The notes beneath the pieces are model-generated. The model saw only the letters and a program-made list of their open reading frames with translations, was not told where the DNA came from and searched no databases. Below are positions 1 to 5,203 of a DNA stretch of 35,358 bases, piece after piece. A program made the translations under genes and the position numbers. Location: IMG/VR virus record IMGVR_UViG_3300009164_000018, positions 1 to 35,358 of that record; one strand, given 5' to 3'. Numbering within the stretch: position 1 is the first letter of the stretch; each line of letters starts with the position of its first letter. Origin of the DNA: a virus.

Positions 1-123
1 CTTGTGTTTACTTCTCCACCTTATTGGAAAGTTGAAAAATACCAAGGCGAACTATCATCTTTTAAGAAGTACCCAAAGTTTGAAGATTGGTTAGAAAACT
101 TTCTTTTTGCCATGCTGGATAAC
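1..123. repeat. terminal direct repeat, left copy (circle overlap)
   Basis: Bases 1-123 are identical to 35236-35358. The methyltransferase reading frame continues in phase from the right end into position 1, so the repeat is the same genomic stretch read twice, as expected for a circular assembly of a circularly permuted phage genome. Its odd, short length looks like an assembler overlap rather than a biological terminal repeat, though a short true repeat cannot be excluded from sequence alone. Confidence 0.95.
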
Positions 124-336
124 TGTTTGTCGGTATTGCGCCCAAATGGTCACATGGTCATAAATGTTAGTGATGTATATGCCAACCACACATACAACCG
201 CATAGTTCAGCCAGTTCTTGAATACTTAAAAGATAAAAACCCGTATGTCATGGGTTACAGAATGGCAAAGCGGGTTAACTCTAAATCGCTTTCCAATGGA
301 ATATTTTGTGAACCAATGATTGTGGTGAAAAAATGA
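1..336 (+). CDS. DNA methyltransferase, C-terminal part (continues from 34585)
   Basis: These 111 codons are the C-terminal third of the methyltransferase that begins at 34585. The first residues include LVFTSPPYW, the catalytic motif IV of N4/N6 amino-methyltransferases, in which the SPPY residues bind the target amino group. A GTG at position 4 could be mistaken for a start, but on the circle the frame is open upstream for 217 further codons. The stop overlaps the next start (ATGA at 333-336), indicating translational coupling with the nin-like operon downstream. The rest of the segment (LRPNGHMVINVSDV region) matches the C-terminal strands of the Rossmann-like fold. Confidence 0.85.
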   Translation, partial: LVFTSPPYWKVEKYQGELSSFKKYPKFEDWLENFLFAMLDNCLSVLRPNGHMVINVSDVYANHTYNRIVQPVLEYLKDKNPYVMGYRMAKRVNSKSLSNGIFCEPMIVVKK

Positions 337-572
337 CCAAAAGTGAAGCCCATGCAATCCTTGACAAAATCAGAGATGGAATGTCCGTGGCTGGCGCAAC
401 TCAAGCCTTGGAACGGACAGGGGACTTATGTCGACCATTTGGCGAACCACTATGCGTTGATGGCAATGAATCCAGCAACTATCGACCACGCTCGGTATAT
501 GTCAAAAGCGCTGAAGTCGGATTTTCCTACTCTCGGTATCTTGATTGTTCAACGACTGAAAGTATTAAATGA
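333..572 (+). CDS. small phage protein, hypothetical
   Basis: This 79-residue ORF is coupled at both ends by ATGA overlaps, with the methyltransferase upstream and rusA downstream. Its first 32 residues (MTKSEAHAILDKIRDG, ending near RTGDL) look like a recurrent small phage protein that starts with a T-K-x-E-A-H helix and ends in TGDL. From residue about 33 on the sequence is Ser/Arg-rich and unlike that family. In that stretch the same DNA encodes a much more protein-like sequence in another frame (376-597). The coupling supports expression; the role is unknown. Confidence 0.55.
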   Translation: MTKSEAHAILDKIRDGMSVAGATQALERTGDLCRPFGEPLCVDGNESSNYRPRSVYVKSAEVGFSYSRYLDCSTTESIK

Positions 573-597
573 GCCTAGTAGTGACATTCACAGTTGA
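376..597 (+). CDS. hypothetical protein, overlapping the preceding ORF in another frame
   Basis: This 73-residue ORF starts at an ATG (M-E-C-P-W-L) and could extend up to a GTG at 343. It runs in frame +1 relative to the 333-572 ORF and overlaps it by 197 bases. It also overlaps the first 29 bases of rusA. The composition is that of an ordinary folded protein (YVDHLANHYALMAMNPATID, then a DFPTLGILIVQRLK helix), more so than the competing frame. No good ribosome binding site lies before 376, so expression may depend on coupling or on frameshifting from the upstream ORF. The function is unknown. Confidence 0.5.
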   Translation: MECPWLAQLKPWNGQGTYVDHLANHYALMAMNPATIDHARYMSKALKSDFPTLGILIVQRLKVLNEPSSDIHS

Positions 598-991
598 CGG
601 AGACCCCGTTCCAAAGGGCAGGCCACGCTTTGCTCGCAGAGGTCAGTTTGTCCAAACCTACACAGATGCCAAGACAATCGACTACGAAACCCATGTAGCA
701 ATGCGAGCCAGACACGCAATAGGCGCAACAGAGCCATTAAAAGGCGCTTTAAGCGTGTTTTTATACCTCAGATATACCATACCAGCGTCATACTCAAAAA
801 AACGCAAGGAAGCCTGTTTAGCAGGTCTGGAGTATCCCAAGCGAATAGACATTGACAATGTTTACAAAAGCATTACCGATGCAATGAATGGCATTGTTTA
901 TCTTGATGACAGCCAAATAGTCGAAGCGCACATCAAAAAGGTGTATGCCGAAACTGCTGGCGCGAATATCATGGTGCAAGAGTGCGAGTAG
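569..991 (+). CDS. rusA: RusA-family Holliday junction resolvase
   Basis: The 140-residue length is close to the family norm of about 120. RusA is a dimeric, Mg-dependent endonuclease that cuts four-way DNA junctions symmetrically and here would resolve recombination or replication intermediates before packaging. The family start V-x-G-x-PVPKGRPRF is at residues 9-21. The acidic catalytic cluster is complete: D94 and D96 in KRIDIDN, D104 in SITDAMNG, and D113-D114 in YLDDSQI. The start overlaps the previous stop (ATGA). The gene heads a nin-like block with ninB, a PD-(D/E)XK-like gene and a Ref-like nuclease, as in lambdoid phages where such genes follow the replication genes. Confidence 0.93.
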   Translation: MSLVVTFTVDGDPVPKGRPRFARRGQFVQTYTDAKTIDYETHVAMRARHAIGATEPLKGALSVFLYLRYTIPASYSKKRKEACLAGLEYPKRIDIDNVYKSITDAMNGIVYLDDSQIVEAHIKKVYAETAGANIMVQECE

Positions 992-1392
992 AACTAACCA
1001 AAGACAACGCCACCGCGCTGATGGCAGGCTTATGGCCAAAAGTAAAAGAGGCACTAGCGTCTGGCAAAGAACTAACGCTAGAGATAAAGGCGGCAAACAA
1101 AAGCCGTGACCAAGAGGAAAAGTACCACGCAATGATTGGTGAGATAGCCAAACAAGCCCAACACTTAGGGGCAAAGTGGGATGCTGAATCTTGGAAACGA
1201 TTGTTAGTAGAAGCCTTTTGCAAAGATATTGGGCTAAAAACAGGCGCAGTTATCCCTAATTTGGCTGGCGATGGTATTGTGCAACTAGGGATGCAAACAC
1301 GCAAATTTACTAAGGAACAAGCCTCAGAGTTTGTGGAATGGCTAAACGCTTGGGGTGCAGAACACGGGGTGACTTATGAAGTTAATGAATAA
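982..1392 (+). CDS. ninB: NinB-like recombination mediator (lambda Orf family)
   Basis: This 136-residue protein begins at a GTG overlapping the end of rusA by 10 bases. The lambda NinB/Orf family (about 146 residues) binds single-stranded DNA and SSB and helps load recombinases, substituting for RecFOR. Family features visible here are a short N-terminal strand followed by a helix, the basic segment AANKSRDQEEKYHAMIGEIA (about residues 34-53), and the later WKRLLVEAF helix. Its place between rusA and other nuclease genes matches the lambda nin region. The GTG start is supported by the overlap and by the family N-terminus beginning at the first strand. Confidence 0.82.
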   Translation: MRVELTKDNATALMAGLWPKVKEALASGKELTLEIKAANKSRDQEEKYHAMIGEIAKQAQHLGAKWDAESWKRLLVEAFCKDIGLKTGAVIPNLAGDGIVQLGMQTRKFTKEQASEFVEWLNAWGAEHGVTYEVNE

Positions 1393-1738
1393 CCCATACG
1401 CCACGCACATAGACTTTTTCCGCTTCAAGGGGTTTTTCAAAAAGAACCCAAACGCCACGCCAAGCAATCTGGACATGATTTTTGAGCGTAAGGGCAAATT
1501 CTTGGTGGGAGAGTGGAAGCGCCCCAACGAAAAGATAAGCAAAGGGCAAGAAATCCTATTGAAAAGCCTAGCAAAGCAAGAGAACTTTGTGGTTTTGATA
1601 GTCCAAGGCGACACCGATAGAGAGATGGTGGTTAATAAGTTTTGGCGCGTCAAAGATGACAAATGCACCTTACAAGGCGAGTCGGCAGACGACTTAAAAG
1701 AGTTTATGAACCAATGGTACGAGTGGGCAGATGAATAA
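1376..1738 (+). CDS. PD-(D/E)XK-like nuclease, putative
   Basis: This 120-residue protein has an ATG preceded by GGGGTG and overlaps ninB by 17 bases. I do not recognise a named family with certainty. The core reads S-N-L-D-M-I (D33), then GEWKRP (E46, K48), then KGQ (Q58). That spacing of D, E-x-K and a following Q is the catalytic pattern of the restriction-endonuclease-like fold, as in VRR-NUC and Hjc-type enzymes. A small nuclease of this type inside a recombination block would act on branched or single-stranded DNA. The C-terminus (WYEWADE) is acidic and aromatic. The nuclease role is an inference from motif spacing. Confidence 0.6.
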   Translation: MKLMNNPYATHIDFFRFKGFFKKNPNATPSNLDMIFERKGKFLVGEWKRPNEKISKGQEILLKSLAKQENFVVLIVQGDTDREMVVNKFWRVKDDKCTLQGESADDLKEFMNQWYEWADE

Positions 1739-1988
1739 TAAACTTTCCGTAAAAGAACGAAAACACCTAGCACAAATCAAAGAAATGAACTGTGGGGTAT
1801 GTGATGCGGCTGGCCCGAGCGATGCCCACCACATCGTCCAACACGAACAGTATCTATGTATTCCGCTCTGTAAAGACTGCCACCAAGGGGCTTTTAACGG
1901 AATTCACGGACAGCAAAGAATATGGAAGGTATACAAGAAAGACGAAATGTCCGTATTAAACGAGACTATTCGGGCTTTGGTAAACTAA
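1731..1988 (+). CDS. Ref-like RecA-dependent HNH nuclease
   Basis: This 85-residue zinc-binding HNH protein resembles the phage P1 Ref C-terminal domain (recombination enhancement, RecA-dependent nuclease). Visible metal and catalytic positions are C21-x2-C24, the paired H33-H34 in DAHHIV, C47-x2-C50-H51 in PLCKDCHQG, and H59 in GIHG. In P1, Ref cuts DNA within RecA-bound displacement loops. That activity would fit the adjacent RusA and NinB, but RecA dependence is inferred from the family only. It overlaps the previous gene by 8 bases with GAGTGGG upstream, and it is the last gene of this rightward block. Confidence 0.78.
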   Translation: MNNKLSVKERKHLAQIKEMNCGVCDAAGPSDAHHIVQHEQYLCIPLCKDCHQGAFNGIHGQQRIWKVYKKDEMSVLNETIRALVN

Positions 1989-1991
1989 ACC

Positions 1992-2087
1992 TTGATAGCC
2001 GCAATGAGGGTTAGCGCCTCATCATTCCTTGAATTGTGCAAATACCAAGGAAGTTGAACATCTCTGCTTTATGAGGGCGGCTATCAA
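1992..2087 (+). ncRNA. structured RNA element, multi-helix junction, unidentified
   Basis: A perfect 11-bp inverted repeat (TTGATAGCCGC at 1992-2002, GCGGCTATCAA at 2077-2087) closes a 74-base interior. Inside it are two further perfect stems: ATGAGG (2004-2009) with CCTCAT (2017-2022), and TTCCTTG (2025-2031) with CAAGGAA (2046-2052). CCTCAT can alternatively pair with a second ATGAGG at 2071-2076, which would stack directly on the closing helix. A short T-run (TTTTT at 2092-2096) follows. It lies in the only gap between the end of the nin-like operon and the convergent gene at 2088. It may be a small RNA, a processing or terminator structure, or a protein-binding site. The strand is chosen from the T-run and is not certain. 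Confidence 0.5.
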
Positions 2088-2255
2088 CTACTTTTTAGGA
2101 TGAGCCTTAGCCATGCTGGTTTTTTCATGCGCTTTGAGTTCTTTAGCGATAGAGTCAACCTTGCGCTGTTCGGCTTTGAATTCCCGCTCAACAACGTAAT
2201 GCTTGGGGGTTTCGTGAACTGCTTTTTCGCGGGTTAATTTAAAGTTTGTAGCCAT
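2088..2255 (-). CDS. small basic protein, hypothetical
   Basis: This 55-residue lysine-rich protein (MATNFKLTREKAVHETPKHY start) has a helical, charged C-terminal half. The start is fixed by GGAG eight bases upstream of the ATG at 2255; a longer reading from 2291 would bypass this site. It is the only minus-strand gene on this side of the genome. It is divergent from the gene at 2319 and shares with it a 63-base intergenic region containing a perfect -10 hexamer and a 12-bp palindrome. It converges on the nin-like operon, with the structured RNA lying between. The function is unknown. Its isolated position and own control region are moron-like. Confidence 0.7.
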   Translation of the reverse strand: MATNFKLTREKAVHETPKHYVVEREFKAEQRKVDSIAKELKAHEKTSMAKAHPKK

Positions 2256-2267
2256 TGAAAAAACTCC

Positions 2268-2273
2268 TATAAT
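2268..2273 (+). promoter_or_regulatory. putative -10 element TATAAT for the gene at 2319
   Basis: A perfect TATAAT stands 45 bases before the ATG at 2319. The hexamer 17 bases upstream (TTTGTA, 2245-2250) is a poor -35, so the promoter would be weak or activator-dependent. Confidence 0.45.
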
Positions 2274-2281
2274 GGTGTCGG

Positions 2282-2293
2282 CATTGTACAATG
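2282..2293. promoter_or_regulatory. 12-bp palindrome, putative operator
   Basis: CATTGTACAATG is a perfect 12-bp palindrome lying 8 bases after the TATAAT, where transcription toward 2319 would start. A repressor bound here would block that start and possibly the divergent gene at 2255. A second perfect palindrome, CCTTGCAAGG (2302-2311), overlaps the ribosome binding site of the 2319 gene. Confidence 0.4.
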
Positions 2294-2318
2294 TCGATTA
2301 ACCTTGCAAGGAAATATC

Positions 2319-2537
2319 ATGGGAAAAATGGACTCAAACAAAGGTGTGCCAAGCGTAACAGGCGCTAAAGCACCTAAAGGCGCAACATCTAGCGATAAGT
2401 CTGGCGAACGCATGGGCAAAATCGTTGGTGGAGTTGGTATGGGACGTGAAGACAAAACGGCTGGCATGGAAGGCGAGTTTAATACTGGTCGTACTGCTGG
2501 CGTTTGCTACACCCATAGCCGCGAAAACTATCGTTAA
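2319..2537 (+). CDS. small Gly/Lys-rich protein, hypothetical
   Basis: This 72-residue protein starts at the ATG preceded by AAGGA at a good spacing. The N-terminal half is low-complexity, Gly-Ser-Thr-Lys-rich and probably disordered (KGVPSVTGAKAPKGATSSDK). The middle is glycine-rich (KIVGGVGMGRED), and the C-terminus ends in CYTHSRENYR. There is no signal peptide or membrane segment, and I recognise no family. It is divergent from 2088-2255 and followed by a stem-loop at 2546, so it appears to be a single-gene transcription unit between the early and late regions. Confidence 0.65.
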   Translation: MGKMDSNKGVPSVTGAKAPKGATSSDKSGERMGKIVGGVGMGREDKTAGMEGEFNTGRTAGVCYTHSRENYR

Positions 2538-2545
2538 AAGCGAAA

Positions 2546-2573
2546 CCCCATTAGTCAGTCGGGACTAACGGGG
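2546..2573 (+). terminator. stem-loop after the 2319 gene, probable terminator
   Basis: CCCCATTAGTC (2546-2556) pairs with GACTAACGGGG (2563-2573) with one A-C mismatch and a 6-base loop. The following bases are CTTCTAA, so the T-tract is weak. It could be an inefficient terminator or an RNA-stabilising hairpin. Confidence 0.5.
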
Positions 2574-2601
2574 CTTCTAAGCACACTAAAAAGGAGTTAA
2601 T

Positions 2602-2856
2602 GTGCCTACTGAGTATTGTAAAGACTGTAAGCATTACCTAGACAACAATTCAATATTGGGTCTGTGTAGACGCTTCCCCACATATCAAAACCGCAGTCCT
2701 CAAGAGACTTGCGGTGAGTTCTTCGCAAAAGCAGTTGCCGAAGTTGCCCCCGAACCTACGGGGGATTTTTTGCCTTTGGCATACACAGAAGTTAATAAAC
2801 TAAAACCCAAGCGCATGGGCAGACCACCAAAGGTCAAGACGGAGGAAGCAGAATGA
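2602..2856 (+). CDS. small zinc-knuckle protein, hypothetical
   Basis: This 84-residue protein begins at a GTG with a good AAGGAG seven bases upstream. Four cysteines (C6-x2-C9, C22, C37) in YCKDCKHYLDNN, LCRRF and ETCGEF suggest a small Cys4 zinc-binding fold, seen in many short phage proteins. The C-terminal tail KPKRMGRPPKVK resembles an AT-hook (GRP core flanked by basic residues), so minor-groove DNA binding is possible. It overlaps the co-chaperonin gene by 4 bases (ATGA) and is probably co-transcribed with it. No specific function is assigned. Confidence 0.7.
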   Translation: MPTEYCKDCKHYLDNNSILGLCRRFPTYQNRSPQETCGEFFAKAVAEVAPEPTGDFLPLAYTEVNKLKPKRMGRPPKVKTEEAE

Positions 2857-3143
2857 TTGTCAAACCTCTGAAAGACAAAATTATTGTCAAGCCCGAACCA
2901 CGGGTCAAATCCCTAATCCTAGACACTTCGCTGATGGCAGAGGCAGACTCCATCGGTACAGTTGTTGCCGCTGGTGACGATGCCTTAAACCAAGGACTAA
3001 ACATTGGAGATACAGTTCTTTTTGGCACTTTGGGTAAAGAATACAAAGACGAATACTTAAAGTTTGAGGAACTTAACTTAAATGGTGAGCGTCACTTAAA
3101 AATGTCATGGCAAGATATTGCCGCAGTATTGGAGGAAATATGA
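2853..3143 (+). CDS. GroES-like co-chaperonin (Cpn10)
   Basis: This 96-residue protein is the length of bacterial GroES (97). It opens with MIVKPLKDKIIVKPEPR, the conserved first strands, followed by a loop region at residues 18-32 where GroES carries its mobile GroEL-binding loop. SIGTVVAAGDD and LNIGDTVLFG (about 33-58) match the GTV-x-AVG and GD-x-V-x-F signatures, and the C-terminus WQDIAAVLEE matches the final strand and helix. Phage co-chaperonins such as T4 gp31 replace or modify GroES so that host GroEL can fold the large coat protein. The nearby packaging and head genes fit that role. It is coupled by ATGA on both sides. Confidence 0.85.
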   Translation: MIVKPLKDKIIVKPEPRVKSLILDTSLMAEADSIGTVVAAGDDALNQGLNIGDTVLFGTLGKEYKDEYLKFEELNLNGERHLKMSWQDIAAVLEEI

Positions 3144-3358
3144 TTGAAGAAAAATATCACGCACAACTTGCAATGCAACACAATACAGGATACGGATTAG
3201 TAGGCGGCATTGACCATAACCCTACGGTTGAGGAAAACATTGAACAAAAGATTCGTTACCACGAGTCTGAATTGGTGCGATTAAAACAATCACGCGAAGA
3301 CCTTGCACCTTTGTTGAAAATGAGAATTCGTGACATTCGTCAAGCGATGGAGTATTAA
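3140..3358 (+). CDS. small helical protein, hypothetical
   Basis: This 72-residue protein has an ATGA start overlapping the co-chaperonin stop, with GGAGG immediately upstream; the longer reading from 3107 lacks such a site. Residues from about 35 to the end (EENIEQKIRYHESELVRLKQ and onward) have the heptad pattern of a coiled coil. No catalytic motif is visible. The position suggests a small accessory protein of the late transcript. The function is unknown. Confidence 0.7.
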   Translation: MIEEKYHAQLAMQHNTGYGLVGGIDHNPTVEENIEQKIRYHESELVRLKQSREDLAPLLKMRIRDIRQAMEY

Positions 3359-3361
3359 ATT

Positions 3362-3520
3362 ATGACTAAAGACCTAATAAATTTAAGAATTCAAGACCTA
3401 ATCAACAAAGGTAAGGAACTTGAACAACAACTACACCAGATAAATGGTGCTTTGCAACAATGCCAATGGACATTGGCTGAACTGGAGAAATCTGATGCTG
3501 AAGAAATCGACAAGCCCTAA
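3362..3520 (+). CDS. very small coiled-coil protein, hypothetical
   Basis: This 52-residue ORF begins three bases after the previous stop. The sequence (DLINLRIQDLINKGKELEQQ and onward) is an almost continuous amphipathic helix with leucine/isoleucine heptads, probably oligomeric. GGAG lies about 14 bases before the ATG, which is far. It overlaps the next gene by 26 bases. The packed arrangement with neighbours supports it being real; the function is unknown. Confidence 0.55.
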   Translation: MTKDLINLRIQDLINKGKELEQQLHQINGALQQCQWTLAELEKSDAEEIDKP

Positions 3521-3635
3521 AGCGTTTAAAGAAAACATCAAGACGGAAATAAAGGCTGGTAAACCAGTCAAGCAAGCCGTTGCGATAGCGTATTCAGAAA
3601 AGCGTGAGGCTCAAAAAGCCAAGGCAAAGAAGTGA
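3495..3635 (+). CDS. small basic protein, hypothetical
   Basis: This 46-residue lysine/alanine-rich protein starts at an ATG with GGAG upstream (a longer reading from 3444 would skip it). The pattern SPKAFKENIKTEIKAGKPVK followed by QAVAIAYS matches a widespread small phage protein family in which an alanine-rich helix ends in a basic tail (EAQKAKAKK). DNA or RNA binding is plausible from charge only. Its stop overlaps the GTG start of the methyltransferase fusion. Confidence 0.7.
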   Translation: MLKKSTSPKAFKENIKTEIKAGKPVKQAVAIAYSEKREAQKAKAKK

Positions 3636-4825
3636 AAATAACTCAAAAACTAGTCACAGAACTAATCCCTTATGTAAAAAACAGCCGCACCCACTCTGAC
3701 GAACAAGTAGCGCAGATTGCGGCAAGCATTAAGGAATTTGGCTGGACTAACCCAATACTGATAGATGGGGCTAACGGCATCATTGCAGGGCATGGCAGGC
3801 TAATGGCCGCCCGTAAGTTAGGGCATAAGGAAGTTCCCACCATAGAACTGAAAGACCTAACCGAAACCCAAAAGAAGGCATACATTATTGCCGACAACCG
3901 CCTGGCGCTAAATGCGGGGTGGGACAACGAGATGCTGACCATAGAGTTAAACGACCTATTGGCAGACGGCTTTGCCTTGGACATATTAGGCTTTGACCCA
4001 AAAGAGATAGCCGCCTTGCTAGAGCCAGAGGTGGTGGAAGGGCTGACCGATGAAGATGCCGTTCCTGAAGCGCCAGAAGAACCCAAGACCAAACTTGGTG
4101 ACATTTACCAGTTGGGCAACCATCGGCTAATGTGTGGTGACAGCACCAGCATTGACGCTGTGGATAAATTGATGGATGGGCAAAAAGCCGATATGGTGTT
4201 CACAGACCCGCCTTATGGTGTTAGTTATACAGGCGGTGCAAAGAAATGGGATGGAATCAAAAATGATTCTTTGCAAAACGAAAACTTAGTTGATTTTCTT
4301 AATTCTGTTTTTAATTGTGCAGTTATAAGCACAAAAGATAGTGCGCCATGGTATGTTTGGCACGCATCAAATACAAGTGCAGACTTTTACCAAGCACTTC
4401 AGCAAGTTGGTAAAAAACCATCGGCACAAATAATTTGGGTAAAAAACATTATGGCTGGTGGTTTTGGTGACTATCGTGGAAAGCATGAACCATGCATTTA
4501 TTGTTCTGGTGGTAAAAATGCTTGGCATGGTGGCAGAGACCAACACACAATATGGAATGTTGATAGAGAAAGAAATTACCAACACCCAACCCAAAAGCCT
4601 GTTGCATTGGCTGAAAAGGCTTTAGGTAACTCTAGTAAAAGCGGAGATATGGTTATTGATTTATTTGGTGGGTCAGGTAGCACATTGATTGCTTGTGAGA
4701 AAACAAACCGCCACGCCAGGCTAATGGAACTAGACCCCAAGTATTGCGATGTAATAGTAAAGCGGTGGGAAGACTTTACAGGCAAGAAAGCCGTATTGTT
4801 GACAGAAGTAACCGAAACTGCTTAA
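3632..4825 (+). CDS. ParB-like nuclease domain / DNA methyltransferase fusion
   Basis: This 397-residue protein has a GTG start overlapping the previous stop. Residues 1-130 form a ParB/Srx-like domain (IIAGHGRLMAARKLG at 50-64, then ADNRLAL at 87-93). An acidic linker follows. Residues 155-390 are an amino-methyltransferase in the beta order: the catalytic DPPYG motif at 192-196, a variable target-recognition region, then the SAM-binding DLFGGSGST at 343-351. Such fusions are common in phages and prophages and methylate DNA, possibly at sites located by the ParB-like domain. The target-recognition part (bases 4235-4690) is visibly more AT-rich than both flanks, suggesting replacement by recombination. 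It may protect phage DNA or control packaging. Confidence 0.9.
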   Translation: MKITQKLVTELIPYVKNSRTHSDEQVAQIAASIKEFGWTNPILIDGANGIIAGHGRLMAARKLGHKEVPTIELKDLTETQKKAYIIADNRLALNAGWDNEMLTIELNDLLADGFALDILGFDPKEIAALLEPEVVEGLTDEDAVPEAPEEPKTKLGDIYQLGNHRLMCGDSTSIDAVDKLMDGQKADMVFTDPPYGVSYTGGAKKWDGIKNDSLQNENLVDFLNSVFNCAVISTKDSAPWYVWHASNTSADFYQALQQVGKKPSAQIIWVKNIMAGGFGDYRGKHEPCIYCSGGKNAWHGGRDQHTIWNVDRERNYQHPTQKPVALAEKALGNSSKSGDMVIDLFGGSGSTLIACEKTNRHARLMELDPKYCDVIVKRWEDFTGKKAVLLTEVTETA

Positions 4826-4852
4826 ATAATAACGAGTTCCCCTTTATAAAAG

Positions 4853-5203
4853 ATGCCAGTAATTCCACAAGAGGCTCACAAGCCAACCGATGAAACCCGC
4901 AAGATGGTTGAAAGCACCAGCGGGTTAGGCTTGCCCCACGAGCAAATAGCCATATTGGTGGGCATAGACGATAAAACTTTGCGGAAGTATTACCGCACCG
5001 AACTGGACACGGGTAAGGCTAAAGCCAACGGGCAGATAGCCAAGACGCTGTTTAGCAAAGCCGTGGCGGGAGATACGACTAGCCTTATTTGGTGGACAAA
5101 AAGCCAAATGCGCTGGTCTGAAACTGTTAAGCAAGAAGTTACGGGTGCAGATGGTGAGCCACTAACAGGGATTACTGTTTCCTTTGTGAAACCGAATGAG
5201 TGA
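4853..5203 (+). CDS. terS: terminase small subunit
   Basis: This 116-residue protein recognises the packaging site on phage DNA. The N-terminal half contains a helix-turn-helix (LPHEQIAILVGIDDKTLRKY, about residues 27-46). A helical middle (GKAKANGQIAKTLFSKAVAG) and the WWTKSQMRWSET segment are typical of this terS family, followed by a C-terminal strand that contacts the large subunit. Identification is strengthened by the large-subunit gene overlapping by 8 bases downstream. No strong ribosome binding site is visible before the ATG. Confidence 0.85.
   Translation: MPVIPQEAHKPTDETRKMVESTSGLGLPHEQIAILVGIDDKTLRKYYRTELDTGKAKANGQIAKTLFSKAVAGDTTSLIWWTKSQMRWSETVKQEVTGADGEPLTGITVSFVKPNE

Noticed and set aside
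1-123. A biological direct terminal repeat as in T7-like phages
   Set aside because: The odd 123-base length, its position inside a gene, and the P22-like headful machinery favour an assembly overlap of a permuted circle.
343-375. Starting the 376-597 ORF at the GTG at 343
   Set aside because: The extra eleven residues have no ribosome binding site and overlap the family-like start of the other frame; the ATG at 376 is kept, with low certainty.
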